A stretch of 64,000 bases of DNA from Escallonia rubra (Eukaryota > Streptophyta > Magnoliopsida > Escalloniales > Escalloniaceae): positions 124,001 to 188,000 of the forward strand of contig JAVXUO010002397.1 of assembly GCA_033065855.1 (NCBI GenBank). The letters are read 5' to 3'. Shown here in pieces: positions 1-12,228 of this stretch (position 1 is the stretch's first letter; the number at the start of each line of letters is the position of its first letter). Under the pieces are notes generated by a model. That model worked only from the letters and a program-made list of their open reading frames with translations. It was not told the DNA's origin and did not search any database. A program made the translations under genes and the position numbers.

Positions 1-1172
1 TGAGTCCACCCATCGAAGCTAACTCCTTCTCGCGTATTGCTCTGCCAAGAATTACTATTATTTCAAGAGTTACAGACCCGAGTGCAAGACCCAAGTCATC
101 ACTACGGGGTCTGATATCGTGTTATGGAGATAGGAGGAAGTCAAGTGTCCTACCAAGGATGACCCACGTATGTAAGACAAGTCCAACTCGACCTTAAAGC
201 TTAAGGCAATAGGACTTGATTCATCCATGTATATATGTCCAACTTACTTTTTGTACTTACACGACGTAAGACGATATAAGTCAGCACGTGCATTTGAACA
301 GTAAGTTCGCTCTCTTTTAGTATACTAAAAAGCTTTTCAATAGCATGAAAAAATTTAAAAGTAAGATGAGAAAGTATGAAAGGAGAAACTTCTAGTTGCA
401 TTTACAAGATGCGTGGGAAAACAGCTGGATTGGTATGTTCCACGGTGCAGCCGTGTCCTAATTTGTAGACAAATTTATAATTGAACCTGGAGTTGGTCCA
501 TTCGGAACTTCTTGGGCATATATGGGGACACAGTTGAAGGCTCTTTTTGTTGTTTTAGAATGTAAACACACAGTTGATGGGAAAGATGGAAAGAAGAGAG
601 GGTTTTGAGAGTGGCATCTAACTAGTTTGACATTGACAAAAGTGATTGTGACTGATTCGGGACAAGGGAATGACACTAATAATAAGCTTCTTTAAGGCCG
701 CATTTTGTTGCATGGAGTCCAACTATGAGAATCAGAAAAATGCACTTGTGTGTGTGTGTGTGTGTGTGTGTGGTCCTTAACAGCATGGTCCAGAATTTTG
801 CTGCTACGGTGCTTAGAACGAACCTAAAAGAAGCTAATGCTAGTAGTGCTAGAAGCAAGTATGGCCAGCTTTTATACCCTTTTAAGGAAAGCCCTTCAAT
901 AAGAGGTGTATTTCACTTTATATGGCAAGCCCATGATACTTCTCTTGTACGTAGTCATCTTTCAAAGTTTAATCTGATGAAGGAGCTCGAGAAAATTACT
1001 GTGACTGTGGGGGGAAAGCTACCTCACTCACGAAACTCATCGTCACTTGATTAACCTTCTTTCATACGCTTTAGATAGTTTAGGACGACGATAACTTATC
1101 ATCAAACAGTATCATTGGAGGGACCAATAGCTAGGAGTATTGCTGTTAGTGTTAGATTTTATATTTAGATTG
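1..1172. other. Intergenic region, no supported gene; (GT)n microsatellite
   Basis: No exon structure or recognisable protein is seen. A (GT)n microsatellite runs from about 747 to 772. On the minus strand, 458-676 encodes a 72-aa frame ending in a peptide loosely like a CLE signal motif (VPNGPTP), and 676-858 encodes a frame with a hydrophobic N-terminus. They are in different reading frames, each ends in a stop, and the microsatellite lies within the second. Both are weak and are treated as a finding, not a gene. Confidence 0.5.
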
Positions 1173-1417
1173 GGAAATTTTTTTGGCTGCTACTCCGGTT
1201 GGAGGAATCTTCCTCCTACCCCTTATTTAGCGACAATTAATTGTCTCTAAATGTTTTTAGTAACTTTTATTTAGTGACACTAAATTTTTTTTACTAATAA
1301 TTGTTGCTGAAAGTGTTAGAAGAAAAGTCGCTTGAAACATTTAACGACTATTAATTATCACTATACATGGGGTTGCAGGAAGATTCCTACAACCCGAGTA
1401 GGAGCCAAAATTTGTTC
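1173..1417. mobile_element. Mutator-like MITE, 245 bp, with 9-bp TSD
   Basis: Imperfect terminal inverted repeats begin GGAAATTTTTTTTGGCTGC on the left and, reverse-complemented, GAACAAATTTTGGCTCC on the right. They continue through a shared TACTC-GGTTG and GGAATCTTCCT stretch for about 45 bp. The element is flanked by a perfect 9-bp direct repeat TTTAGATTG at 1164-1172 and 1418-1426, as expected for Mutator-like (MULE) insertions. The interior has short GACAATTAATTGTC-type palindromes and no coding capacity, so it is non-autonomous. A related element lies near 6750. Confidence 0.8.
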
Positions 1418-2034
1418 TTTAGATTGTGAGTCTGTGTTGTTAGTAAAGTTTAGAAACTAATGGTTATGTTCTTCCTTTTCTCTCACATTGGAGAGAGAAG
1501 AAAATTTCTCTTAACTTAAAAACAAGCACATGCTACTCTTGTTTTTAATTGTTTTGAAATGCTTAAAAAGAAAGTTTGAGAATGTTACCGTGCAATGCAC
1601 CGCACAAGCGCATGTGGCGCTATAGCGGGCGCATTTAGCTGTTATTTTTAGTGGGTTTGTTAATTTAAGATCTAACGTCCTGATTTTTTAATTTTTTCTT
1701 AATTATTTCGGTTAGTCATTTTTTTTAGTAACAATTTGTTGACTTTGAAATAATTCTAAAAAAGGCATTAGTTTAGTAGTTGTTTCTAAAATGGCGTGTC
1801 CTTGACAATTTATGAAAGGGTGGCTATTAATATACAAAATCAAGGTTTTGAAAATTCAGGAAAAAAAAAACTTATCCTTTGAACTAACAAACTTATAAAA
1901 TCTCCTTCTTCTCTTTCTCAGTTACATACATTATTCTGAATAACAATTCTGAAACGAATCGTCAGAACTGATATTCGTAGTTTGGTGATTTGAATAATTT
2001 TGAGAGTGATTTGTCATGAACTCCATAATCTATA

Positions 2035-3355
2035 TCTATACATATACTACCTATAAAAGTATGAATCTTATAAATCATTTTATTTCATTTTTGTCATCCG
2101 TTAACCACTTCAATAACAATCCTACCCTTTCATAAATACTATTATTAATTTTGCAATTATTTTCGATTTTACCCTCTGTTAGTTATTTCAATGACAACCA
2201 TATCCTTCCTTAATTAGTTTTTGTAATGCGTTTAATGAAAAATATGAATCTAAATGATTTTATTCCATTTTTGCCATCCATTAACCACTCCAATAACAAT
2301 CTTACCATTTCATAAATACTATTATTAATTACTAATTTTGTAATCATTTTCGATTTTGCCATCCGTTAGTTTTTCCAATGACAACACTACCATTCCCTAA
2401 TTAGTTATTTTAATGCGTTTAATGAACATTAGGTCATAAATTTAATCGAAACTTACATTTACACATTGGGAAACAAAATGTGTGGTTGCAACAAATATTT
2501 ATGTGTGCGCGCGCGCGCTACCTACAAAATTATGAATGTTGTAAATTATTTTTGGACGATTATGTCCTCCGTTAATTACGTCAATTACATTCTTATCCTT
2601 CTTTTATTACTCTCTTTTAAATTTGATGAAATTAAAAGAACATTGAGTAATGAATATATTCTATACATTGGAAACAGAATAAAAAAATTCCTTTATTATT
2701 ATCTTTCTAATTTGGTTAAAATGAAATAAACATTAGATATTGAATTGATTAATGAGAACTTTGATTTTTTTTTCTTGTATTTTTAGATTAGCAAACAATT
2801 AATCAATTGAAAATTTGAAAAACAAAATTAAGAAACTGAAATACGTAAAAAATCAATTAAGAAACAAAAAAATTGTTGGAAAAACAAAAACAAAACAAAA
2901 CAAAAAGAGGAAAAAGGGTTAAATATGCATAAAAAAAATAAAGGCTTAAACATGGTGCCAATTTGAAGTAAAAATATGTTCGGTTATTGCAGTTGAAGAT
3001 CAGGTGTTTTGCATTTTTTATGATGAAATGTAAAGCACCTGATCTTGAAAATTACAAATCTTAACCACAAACCATTTAACAGATTACAAAAACAAAGACA
3101 TAAATTTATTCTTTTAATTTTTTCATTTGCTTTTATTTTCAATAGTACCATCAAATATTTTTTCAATTCAGATGCTTATAAAGAATATTTTTAAATATTG
3201 AACTAATTACAATTGCGAACATCAGTTATACATTTTTTCTAAAACAAGTCACAAAAGAAATAAGAACATAATTGAATTACATTCTTTTGATCACAAATAA
3301 GATAATAATATCACTTGAAATATTACTCTCGACTACAGAACGTGCTCTATACTAG
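2035..3355 (+). mobile_element. Non-autonomous Helitron, copy 1
   Basis: Homologous along its length to 58926-60166. The 5' end is a TCTATAC...TACTACCTATAAAAG motif preceded by A. The 3' end reads GTGCTCTATACTAG followed by T, giving the Helitron signature: TC start, CTAG end, insertion between A and T, no target duplication. The subterminal hairpin intact in copy 2 is lost here through a short deletion just before the end. Copy 1 has a tandem duplication of about 175 bp (roughly 2068-2243 and 2244-2425) containing CATTTTTG(T/C)CATCC. No Rep/helicase is encoded. The exact 5' base is uncertain because of a TATATC repeat. Confidence 0.75.
2068..2425 (+). repeat. Internal tandem duplication in Helitron copy 1 (about 175 bp x 2)
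   Basis: Two adjacent diverged units share AATGAATCTTATAAAT-like starts, a CCATTAACCACT core, TTTCATAAATACTATTATT and a TAATGCGTTTAATGAA end. Helitron copy 2 has only one full unit, plus a short local reiteration of CATTTCATAAATACTACTCC. Confidence 0.7.
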
Positions 3356-4121
3356 TAAATCAAAAAACAGCGGAGGCACGTAAACGGGGCTTCGGTCAAA
3401 TCATTTTCCTTCCGTTCCCGCATAGTCATTCCAGCAATCGCCAATAAAACCTCGACAACAATTCTACCTACGATGATAAATGCGGATGTAACTATTAGAG
3501 GCTTATTAAACTTTGGTGTGGCAATCATAGTCATGATGTGTTGAAGGTTTTGCGATAAGTTTATCTTTGAAAACTTTTGTCTTTCCTTCTCTTTTGATCT
3601 CTGTATTTTCGAAACTTCCAAACTTTGCAACCTGATAAACCTCAACTTGCACCACATATTGTCCACATGAAGTGATTGATGCAGTCCTAATAGAGATGTC
3701 TCTGCAATTTCCTTTGTGGCGCATTGCTAATGTTTATCCTAATTTTTACATACTTTATGTTTTTTCCCGCAAAGTATCTGGTTGATTTTTCAACGGAAAA
3801 ATCATACTTTTTCGTACGAGTATCGAGTCTCTGTTTCAACTTTATGTTCCCATAAATAGGTTGGTTAAAATAATACTTTGTTGAAAGATACCTAAAATGG
3901 AAAAAAAAAAAAAAAGTGTTCTAAGATGTGATCTGAGGTATGACCTGCCAACATATGGTATTAGTTAATTATTTTTGGGTTGGTTCCTTCTGGACTTGGG
4001 ATAATGATGTTTCTTAGTTTAAATTGTGTACTTCTTGATATAATTTTTTCCTCTCTTCACCACTTGTTGTGGGATGTTACATATGGAAGATGTACTTTTT
4101 TTATAAGTAAACAGGAGGATA

Positions 4122-4152
<31 letters not shown>

Positions 4153-5843
4153 TGTACTTGAACACACACCATAAATTATTAGATTAGGGATATACTGTAT
4201 TATATTTTTATGTTAGAAGGGAGCTAATTCACAATTTAAAGTCTACCGATTAGTTTTGGAATTAACCTACCATCTCTGTTAAAAAATTGACTAAGAATAA
4301 TTTAACGTAAGTAAATGTTATCATTTCAACTTCTTTGTCATCCATGCATACAAAGTAAAGGTTTTTCTATGAAGAAGCTATAATGATATACTGGGATCGT
4401 CGGCACGTGCGATGTGTGTGTGCAATACAAGAAATATACACAAATCTAATCGACGCAAAATTAAAAAAATACATAAGAAAGAAAATTAGTTTGCCATGAG
4501 AAATGGAAACCGAGAGGCAAGGAGAGTAGAAATGGAGTGCAAATGTTGACGGCCAGATATTTTGGGTGTAGCAATTAGAATAATGCGGATAAAAAAAGGT
4601 TTAATTGAAGTGGGTGGAGTGGTTACATATTAAAATGTTAAGAAATTTTCCACAATGACCTTCTTTAATCTTTCATTGATTTAAAAGTTATTATTTAATG
4701 AATGAGAACAGTTGAAAGTTCAAAAACGTTTCATCATAATGGTGTTGTCCTTAACAAGAGTAAACATATCTAAAACTGTCGTTCATACAGATTCTCCCTA
4801 TCTCTTCCTGAAAAAGGCAAAATAGGTAACCCCGTTTTGCCGACACCACTGAGTTCCTTCATTTCCTACCGCGCGCGAGCGGTGGCGTGACAACATATCA
4901 TAGAAGCTACTCTCTCTTTCCTTTTTTTTTTTTCGTGCTCATTTTTCCTTTGTTGGTTCTTCCTTTGCTCGTGGCGGTTACTTGCTCTTTGTCTCGTAAT
5001 TATACCGGTGGTGCTGAACGGGATTGTTTATCGAATCATGCGAGGAGTCCGGCTTAGGGTTGTATTTTTGTTTGTTTGTGCGTGATTTTGTGTTCTTCAC
5101 AGCTTTCATTTTGCTCTCTAATTTTGTGCGTTACTTTCTCTACATTTGCTATTGAATCATCATGAACTTTAATCCTTGAGGTGAGGTGAGGTGAGATGAG
5201 GAATATTGGTCTTACACCTCATGATTCACGACAAATATATTTATTATTCTACATCACAGTTAAGAATGCACTCAGATAAGTACATCTGTAGCAGCATACA
5301 AGTACTAAATAATGCACCAAAAAAGTATAGAAATCGTCACCTATAGTCCAATTTGCTGCTAAGGACAATAATTGCTCCCTTTAGGCAGAACAATAAAAAC
5401 TTTAGCGGCCATTCTTCACAACCCAAAAAAAACCCCAATGTGCAATGACAGTGAAATCGTCGTCGTATATGCAAGGAGCATGCGCGAGATAAGATGTCAC
5501 CATTGTCAGCTCCAATTAAACACAAGATGCCATTTCAAGAACGTGACACTTGTCGTCTTGTGCCAGTTGTTACATTCCGATTTTAATATTCTGTGTAGTC
5601 GTGAGAATTATTGAATACACAGGAGAAGGAAGAGGAGAATCGAAAGAAGCTTGTAAGGAGGATGAAAGAAAAAACAGAAAATGAAAATGACGGAATTGAG
5701 AAAAAGGTTAAAAAGGAAGAGAAAGTAGTATGAAAGACTGGCCGTTCACGAGATACAGGTGTAATGGCTAAGCTGTGCCACGTGAGACCTGATCGAGTTT
5801 GTAAATTTCTAATACTTCTATACTGAACATCAAAAATTTCTTA
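3356..5843. other. Intergenic; possible decayed coding remnant at 3356-3724
   Basis: Just right of the Helitron end the minus strand has two overlapping frames (3352-3666 and 3506-3724) in a stretch with less biased composition than its surroundings. A frame change would be needed to join them and no family is recognised. A (GT)n microsatellite lies at about 4121-4147. The remainder is AT-rich with poly(A)/poly(T) tracts, and no further gene is supported. Confidence 0.35.
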
Positions 5844-6206
5844 CATCCTCCGTCACACGTAATTTGATCAACTTTCTTTTTTTAGACCGTCTTACAAAAG
5901 TTTGCTCATTTTCAAATTAAAAAAAAATACGTATGTATTTTTACATATTTACTTTATTTATACTTTATTTATTCTATTTCTCTCTACGTATTTAAGTCTC
6001 TATCAACTCATTTTCTCTCTCCTGTCCCACTTTTTAATTCATTATTTCTCCACATTTAACACTCCACTAACCCATTTTTTTCTCTCCTGACCCACTTTTC
6101 TTTCCTTCTTCTCGCTAAATGATAAAATGAGAAACACAATATATACCACTTAAATCTTTAAGTTACGTGCGAAAAAAATTGATCAAATTATGTGGGATGG
6201 AGGGAG
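5844..6206. mobile_element. Stowaway-like MITE, 363 bp, TA target site
   Basis: The left end CATCCTCCGTCACAC and the right end, reverse-complemented CTCCCTCCATCCCAC, match the Stowaway (Tc1/mariner-related) terminal consensus. Both continue into ATAATTTGATCAA or a near match. TA dinucleotides flank the element at 5842-5843 and 6207-6208. The interior is AT- and pyrimidine-rich and non-coding. Confidence 0.75.
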
Positions 6207-6749
6207 TATAACCAAGTAAAGCTAAATGTGCCAAATAAACGTATTCCCGTGAGACTTAACTGAGTTTGTAAATTTCTAATACCTCTCTACTGAACATAAA
6301 AAAAACTCGTAAAACCAGGTAAAAGGTAAGTGCTCCAAATAAACCCATGGGTTGTTGTTCTCAATTTTTGTGCATTTTCTTAGAATTGTTGTACACTTTG
6401 TACTCCCCAAGGGCATTCAGTAACATGTAGTACATGTCAAAATTCAGCGACGAATATATGGAGCCCAACGGTTGAGAAGAAAAATGATTAAGAACTTTTC
6501 TTTCTTGGACAAATTGACTTTGTCATTTGGTACTCTCACGGCAATGAATAGTCCACAACAGGTAAAGGACAGAAGCACCCCCCGTGGGAGGAAATGTTAC
6601 CCATCAACGTAGCCTAATTGAACTCCGCACCTTGCGAGAGAAACTTCAACCCAATGCACGCGTTATATAAACCCCAAGGGGTGGTAGACTGATAAAGGGC
6701 CTTGAAGAATATCTTCTAGTATTAATTTTTGGACTTCGTTAAGAAAAGA

Positions 6750-6981
6750 AATTTTTTGCTGCTACCCTGATTGTTAAAGATAATTATAATTATTTATATT
6801 TGATTATTAAATATTTTTAATAATTTCTCTGTTAAAACTTTTAGAGCCAATTCTTAACGATTTTTTAGCGTCACTAATAAAAGCCACTACAATCATTAAA
6901 AGACAATTAACTGTCGTTACATGGGAGTTGTAGCTATTTTACTACAACCGAGGTAACAACCAAAAAAGTTTTTCATGAAGA
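6750..6981. mobile_element. Mutator-like MITE related to the element at 1173
   Basis: The left end (GAAATTTTTTGCTGCTACC) and the reverse-complemented right end (CTTTTTTGGTTGTTACC) resemble the termini of 1173-1417. The interior again has GACAATTAACTGTC-type palindromes and TAGCGTCACTAA motifs. A-rich sequence around the ends makes the TSD ambiguous, so both boundaries are approximate. Confidence 0.6.
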
Positions 6982-7981
6982 AATAAGACTGTTTTTACCA
7001 TCTTATTGGAGTTTTAACACAACACGAGCATCAACAATTTGCTAAGAAAATACTTGGTCGAATGTTCTGCTCATTTAAGGAGGACTAATGCAAGGAGGGG
7101 CAAAAGAGTCTAAAATTGGCTTTTTCTACAATTTCTCGAGGTAGAGAAAGACTTGACGACGTAAGTTCCAAGAACATATCAGCAAGGTCGCTCACTCAGA
7201 CACGGAGATGAAGCCGTTTAAGCTCATTCAAGTTCGACTCCAAATACGAATCATTGTCGAAACTTATTACCGCATAAGACTTTCCTAGACAATTCCAAAA
7301 ACCAAACAAATAATGCAATGAAAACAATGTCACTTGTACTTTAGCACCACCAAGCCCAACTTGTTGTTGCATTGAGGCTTCGTTTTTGGGGACCAGGTTT
7401 GTACCTTCTCCCAAGCTGAGAAAATGAAGCTTTGGTAGCAACTTTTAGGGTCATATTCGTGGAATTAGCTCTATACATATCATTTGCCCCCCTTCTTTTG
7501 AAGTACAGGACAAGGCAGGAAGGCACCCCCTGGACCAGCACCTTTTTGTGGAAAAGGACCCGAGAAGGTAACGTACGTGGCAGCGTGTGGATGCACGATG
7601 ATCAAGTTGGGAAGTGAAGGGGCGTGCTTGGATTTTGCGCAGCTCAACCCTGCACACTCATAATTTGGATTCCCACCTAGGAGACACTCGGAAGCCCCAA
7701 GTCAACACGGCGACATGATGAGTCATTGGGTTGCTGCTGATTTAGTACCAAGCCGAAAGGATGGCCAAATTGGGTAAGCTCTCAACCACGATGAACCTAT
7801 CTCCCTTGACCCTTCCATGCCATAAAAGGTTAAAATTTTTGAGTTGGGTCTTCCTCATCCATTCAAAGTGTGATCATCATCCTTCCTCTTACGAAATTAT
7901 CTTTCCTCTTATAAGATTACTTCCGACCAGCACCAGCCCTAGATATTTTGTCATGTACAGTCCAGAGATACAACCTGAATA
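6982..7981. other. Intergenic, no supported gene
   Basis: Several short overlapping open frames occur on both strands at 7196-7657, but no splice-joined or recognisable protein emerges. Confidence 0.4.
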
Positions 7982-8237
7982 GCGATCAACATTTTTCTAT
8001 ACGCTCAGAGAGTAGTGAACTTCCTTATAGCGAATGCTTTGGTCTTATGTTTAGTCAAAGATGCGATCAAATTTTTTCTACACGCTTACTGGTAGTGAGC
8101 TTCCATATAGTAAATGCTTTGTATAGTCAACGATGTTATCAGCCACGAACAAGAGAGACATATCTAGATAGAGATCAAATTTTTTTTTAAGCTCAGACTA
8201 ATAAAACTTCCGTACAATAAATGCTTTAGTGAAAACT
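7982..8237 (+). repeat. Three degenerate tandem repeat units of about 65-110 bp
   Basis: Units starting near 7982, 8061 and 8170 each contain GATCAA(A/C), a T-run, a (C)ACGCTCAGA-like stretch, a GTAGTGA(A/G)CTTCC-like stretch and AATGCTTT. Units 1 and 2 also share TAGTCAA(A/C)GATG at their ends. No protein is encoded across the array. Confidence 0.65.
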
Positions 8238-9028
8238 AAGAAGCCCTTTCTTTTCCTCTACCATGAGGGTCTTCTACTTCTATGAAGCTTCAGACTGGAC
8301 GGACTCTGCAGTCCTACACTCTAGAGCTGGACTGTTGTTCAGGCTTGAGTTATGAGGAACTCGGGAGGGGTTAGACACGAGGTCCATGACCAAGTTTCTG
8401 GTCTTCCATTGTTTGCAGCCAAACTTGATGTTTGGGATTTGGAACTGTCTATAATTTTATTCCTCCCTGCCTCGGCATAAATAGATAGGATTAGTGAAGT
8501 TATTCTTATTACTGCAAACTGCCGGATGGAGGAAACAAAATCAACCAAAAGAAAGGGACCATAAGAACTATCATTATCGTATCTACCAATGACCTTACTT
8601 TTCACAAGGACATGCCTAATGAAAGGGGTATCAAGGGGCCACTTTGAACCAAAAATTGTAAGAAAAAACTTTTGCAATCTAGTCCACTCCTGTGATTTCT
8701 CACTCACGGACGTACCCCATCAAGGACTGATAGTTGTAACATTAAAAACCACTCGTAAAATCACGAAATCACTCAACGGGAGATGGCAAATCAACCCCAA
8801 AATGGCGCAAACAAAACGCAAATCCAGATAAAGTATAAGAAACACTTTATCATGGGATATATAGGATGTTGGGCTAAGGGTGTATGCAGGTCTGACTGAA
8901 GTTTGAACCAACTCATATGGACAATAGTTCTACTGCAAATAACAAGAGCCAAATCCAGATCACCGCGAAAACTTATCCATAGCCACATCATTCCACCCCA
9001 AAAGAGCTTAGCTAAGAAGAAAGACCCA
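8238..9028. other. Downstream flank of the NudC-like gene; no supported gene
   Basis: A 122-aa minus-strand frame (8339-8707) has no recognised domain and overlaps an equally open plus-strand frame. The part nearest 9028 probably holds the 3' UTR of the BOB1-like gene. Confidence 0.35.
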
Positions 9029-11992
9029 TTAGTTAAATTTAGCCTTTGAGAAGTCCATCTCTGGGTGCTGCAGGGGTTCAAGAGATTGAGATCAGTAACA
9101 TCTTAATGCGAGTCATAGAACAAATAATAAAGGTAGAAGAGTCTAAGTGTTCACCTCAGCCATGAATTTCTTCAAGAGGTCTTGCTTCTCCATCTCACTA
9201 CTTGTCGGAAGGCCCTGGGCCTTCTGTCGCTGGTCAAACTACCACAAAAAAAGAACAGGGATTTAAGGATTAAAAAATTAATAACAAAAGAACCTTGAAA
9301 TAAGTTAAAAGCCACCACTTACAATTGACCGTGGAGGGATAGAATTACATAGTGAGAGGAGGAGGGAAGGATGGGGGGATAAAGGGTGGCTCATGCATGT
9401 GGCAAAAGGAAAAAACCCTAATTGCTACTTGCGATCCATTAATTGTGTAATAAAACAGAACAGAACAGAAAGGCTAAGCTGCATACCATCATTTTCTCCA
9501 CTGTTGATCTTGTTTCAGGGTCCAAATCAGATAGCTTGCTGGTCTCCGGTTCTACTTTCTGAGTATCAATTTCAGGATCACCTTTAACCAAAAACTTCCA
9601 CCATTCCATCTGGTTCTGCTTGGTCAAAAGCACAGATACAGACCTCTGGTCCTCTGCAAGAAACCAAATTCAAAATTCAGATGAAGTTCAAATTTCCAAG
9701 ACTAGCATGGTCATATCATATCATTTGGAACGATCTCCTGGCCAAACTTAAGTGTAGGCATATGCAAAGAAACATACCTAAGCTCCAAAAGCAATCATCA
9801 ACCTTGACAGGCTGAAAAAGCTCCCCCTGAAGAAATGCATGTAAAGATAGATGATTAGATTGATGGTCAAGTGAATCAAGCCCACAATAGCACAATGTTT
9901 ATTACAAAATCATAACCAGGTTCTGATAAACAACTTTGCATGACGCGCTTACATCAATTATGGGAGGCTGGCCCTTAAGTCCCACTTTCAGATGGTTTTT
10001 CTTTATATCGCACACGATGAACCTAGATTTCGTTCCAGCTGGAACAGGTACGTTTATAGTGACTTCCTGTAGTGATTGGCCCCACGAGTAATTATCCATG
10101 TCAAGCCCATTGCCTTTGTTGGGAGCTGCTAAAAAGTACAGAGAAGACAAAAACAGGCTGCTCAAATTAGCACTGATTGATTGCCCAAACTAAAGACCAG
10201 TTTGATTAAGTAAATGCATATCATGAGGGTATCCCGGATAACAATAACAGAGAGATAGCTAGATGTATATATTGTAAACAAGCCACACAGAAAAAGTTGC
10301 AGAACAAACAAGTTAAAAAGTGATGACTGACTGCTATTTTTTATTTTTAGTGGTTGTGCATAGAAACCATACAGCATTGAACTTGCATCCTTTTTGTTTT
10401 AAGGTTTTCATATCCATAACTAATGTAACTTGAATTCTGTTCTGAAACCTTTCGCCAAGATAGATTCTAAGAACAAAACATGAAGTGCAATAAAAATGTT
10501 ATACCACGATACACATCCAAACAAAATGCTTACGTTGCCTAGAGGGCAACTAGTATGCAGCAAAAAAATTCTCAATCCAAATAATGTCATAACACATACC
10601 CATATATCTGAAATGCAGATGGAACAGGCAAACACTAACTATTAGACAAGAAAAGCCATGATCACATGAGGTTAAGTAAATCATGTTCGACCTACAAAAT
10701 GCCACAATCGGGATCGTGTGGGAGTCCTTGTCAAGAAATACAGTGGGAAGACTGATTGCGTTAAGACAAGGGAACAAAAGAAAATAAGGAAGGCTGTAAC
10801 CGTGTCGTTATAACACACAATATTTGCTAAACACGTGTGAACCGGAAATGCATTGAGCCAACTAACATTCCGGCCAAGCTGATTTCTCATCTTCATTTGG
10901 AATTCAAATCTAACATTCTAGGCCTATATAAGGTCAAGAGTGAATTGCATTAGAATTAATATCTTATTCTATCCCTCTAACCTCTCCCTTACTCTAACTT
11001 GCTCTCTCGTCTAACCTCCATTCCCTACACAATCTATCACTTCTCCGTCTAAAATCTTATCCCTTTTTCTGTTCTTCTATTTTCTTCTTTACCCTTCTAA
11101 ATCGTTATTCTGTTGACTATTTACACAATTAAGTCACTAGACACGCACCAATGGCAACAAGCACAATTAAGTCTCTGATATGGATTAGTTTGTTTCACAC
11201 GTTAAGTTCCTTGTACCCACAATGTATCTCTTACCCCAATAGCAACTCACAGAAACAAGCGGTAACTAGCTGTTATTTCGAGGAATATCAACCCCAGTAA
11301 AATAGGTATAGGGCTCAACTGCAACACTACCCGCAGCGTGCATCTAGCACAAGCATTAGGGCGTCATTCTTCAAGCCAAATATATCAGAGAAGCCGAGGG
11401 TGCTACGTCCAAGAGGGTACAACTATGAAGGCATATGGATATAAAAACCCTAGAATTACCAAAGGGCAAAATAGTAGTAAATCAACCTCATTATAAGTAG
11501 CAAATAGAGGAGCAGAATACCATTTTGATTTTTAAATTACAAACGAATACACGCATACACAAATACATAAAGAAGGAAACCATTCAGAGCTTCATAATTT
11601 AACTAAAAGAAAAAACACGTACCCTTTTTGCCCTCGCCCTTGGCCTCTTCCATCTTGACATCTTCCTGATCCGTCTTCCCAGGCGCCGCCTCCGCAGCCT
11701 CCTTTGCCCGCTTCTCAGCCTTGGCCCTCGCCGCCTCCGCCGCCGCCTCCCTGGTCCTCCTCTCCTCGGCGTCCACCTTCTCCTTCACCTCACGCACCAG
11801 GGCGCTCACCTCCGCCACCGCCGACCCGCCCCTGAACAGCCCCGACTCGCGCGCAACGAACTCCAGCGCGCCCCGCACGAATCCGAGGGGGTCCGACGGA
11901 TCGAGCGCCGCGCTGAACGGCACCGGCACCTGCTTGGCAGCCTCCGGGGGCGACGGATTCGCCGGCTCTTCGTACTCGGAGAGTATCGCCAT
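9029..11992 (-). CDS. BOB1: BOBBER1-like NudC/CS-domain co-chaperone
   Basis: NudC-family protein with a p23-like CS domain; Arabidopsis BOB1 is a cytosolic small heat-shock-type chaperone needed for development and thermotolerance. Coding exons on the minus strand, in order: 11992-11623, 10125-9953, 9826-9778, 9653-9487, 9238-9155, 9067-9029. All junctions are GT-AG and in phase, giving 293 aa, close to BOB1. Residues 1-123 hold an acidic start and an Ala/Glu/Lys coiled coil. The CS domain begins at about 133 ([11 protein letters not shown]) and includes [22 protein letters not shown] and QMEWWK. The C-terminus is the family signature [18 protein letters not shown]...FDQRQK...[12 protein letters not shown]. 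Exon 1 is GC-rich, unlike its surroundings. Intron 1 (about 1.5 kb) ends in a tandem TAGCAG acceptor that could add one Ala. A TATA box lies 86 bp upstream. Confidence 0.93.
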
Positions 11993-12077
11993 CGGTCACC
12001 AATGCCAATCGAGAAAAGCTAGGGTTACGATTTGCGTTAATGAGGTTTTAATAATAACTTTTAAAATTCAAAATTGG

Positions 12078-12085
12078 TTTTTATA
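12078..12085 (-). promoter_or_regulatory. Probable TATA box of the BOB1-like gene
   Basis: TATAAAAA on the minus strand, preceded by CTC, 86 bp upstream of the ATG at 11992. This spacing fits a short 5' UTR. No other strong TATA is seen between it and the tRNA gene. Confidence 0.5.
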
Positions 12086-12228
12086 GAGTGCGACTTTGTA
12101 GCCAAAGTAGAGATTTCGAGAAGACTTTGGCTTTTACCGATTTACCCTAGATTACCTTCAGATTTACTACGTATAATTAGTTACAGTGAACAATTAATTA
12201 ACTTTAACAACCGGCATTAAAACAAGCA

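Noticed and set aside
3352..3724. Overlapping minus-strand frames next to the Helitron end
   Set aside because: They require a frame change to join and match no family I know. Kept only as a note within the intergenic entry.
7196..7657. Cluster of short frames on both strands
   Set aside because: Mutually overlapping and without recognised similarity or splice logic.
8339..8707. 122-aa minus-strand open frame downstream of the BOB1-like gene
   Set aside because: No family recognised; overlaps an open plus-strand frame; no promoter or codon pattern supporting a gene.
11721..12086. 121-aa plus-strand frame over exon 1 of the BOB1-like gene
   Set aside because: Antisense shadow of a GC-rich coding exon.
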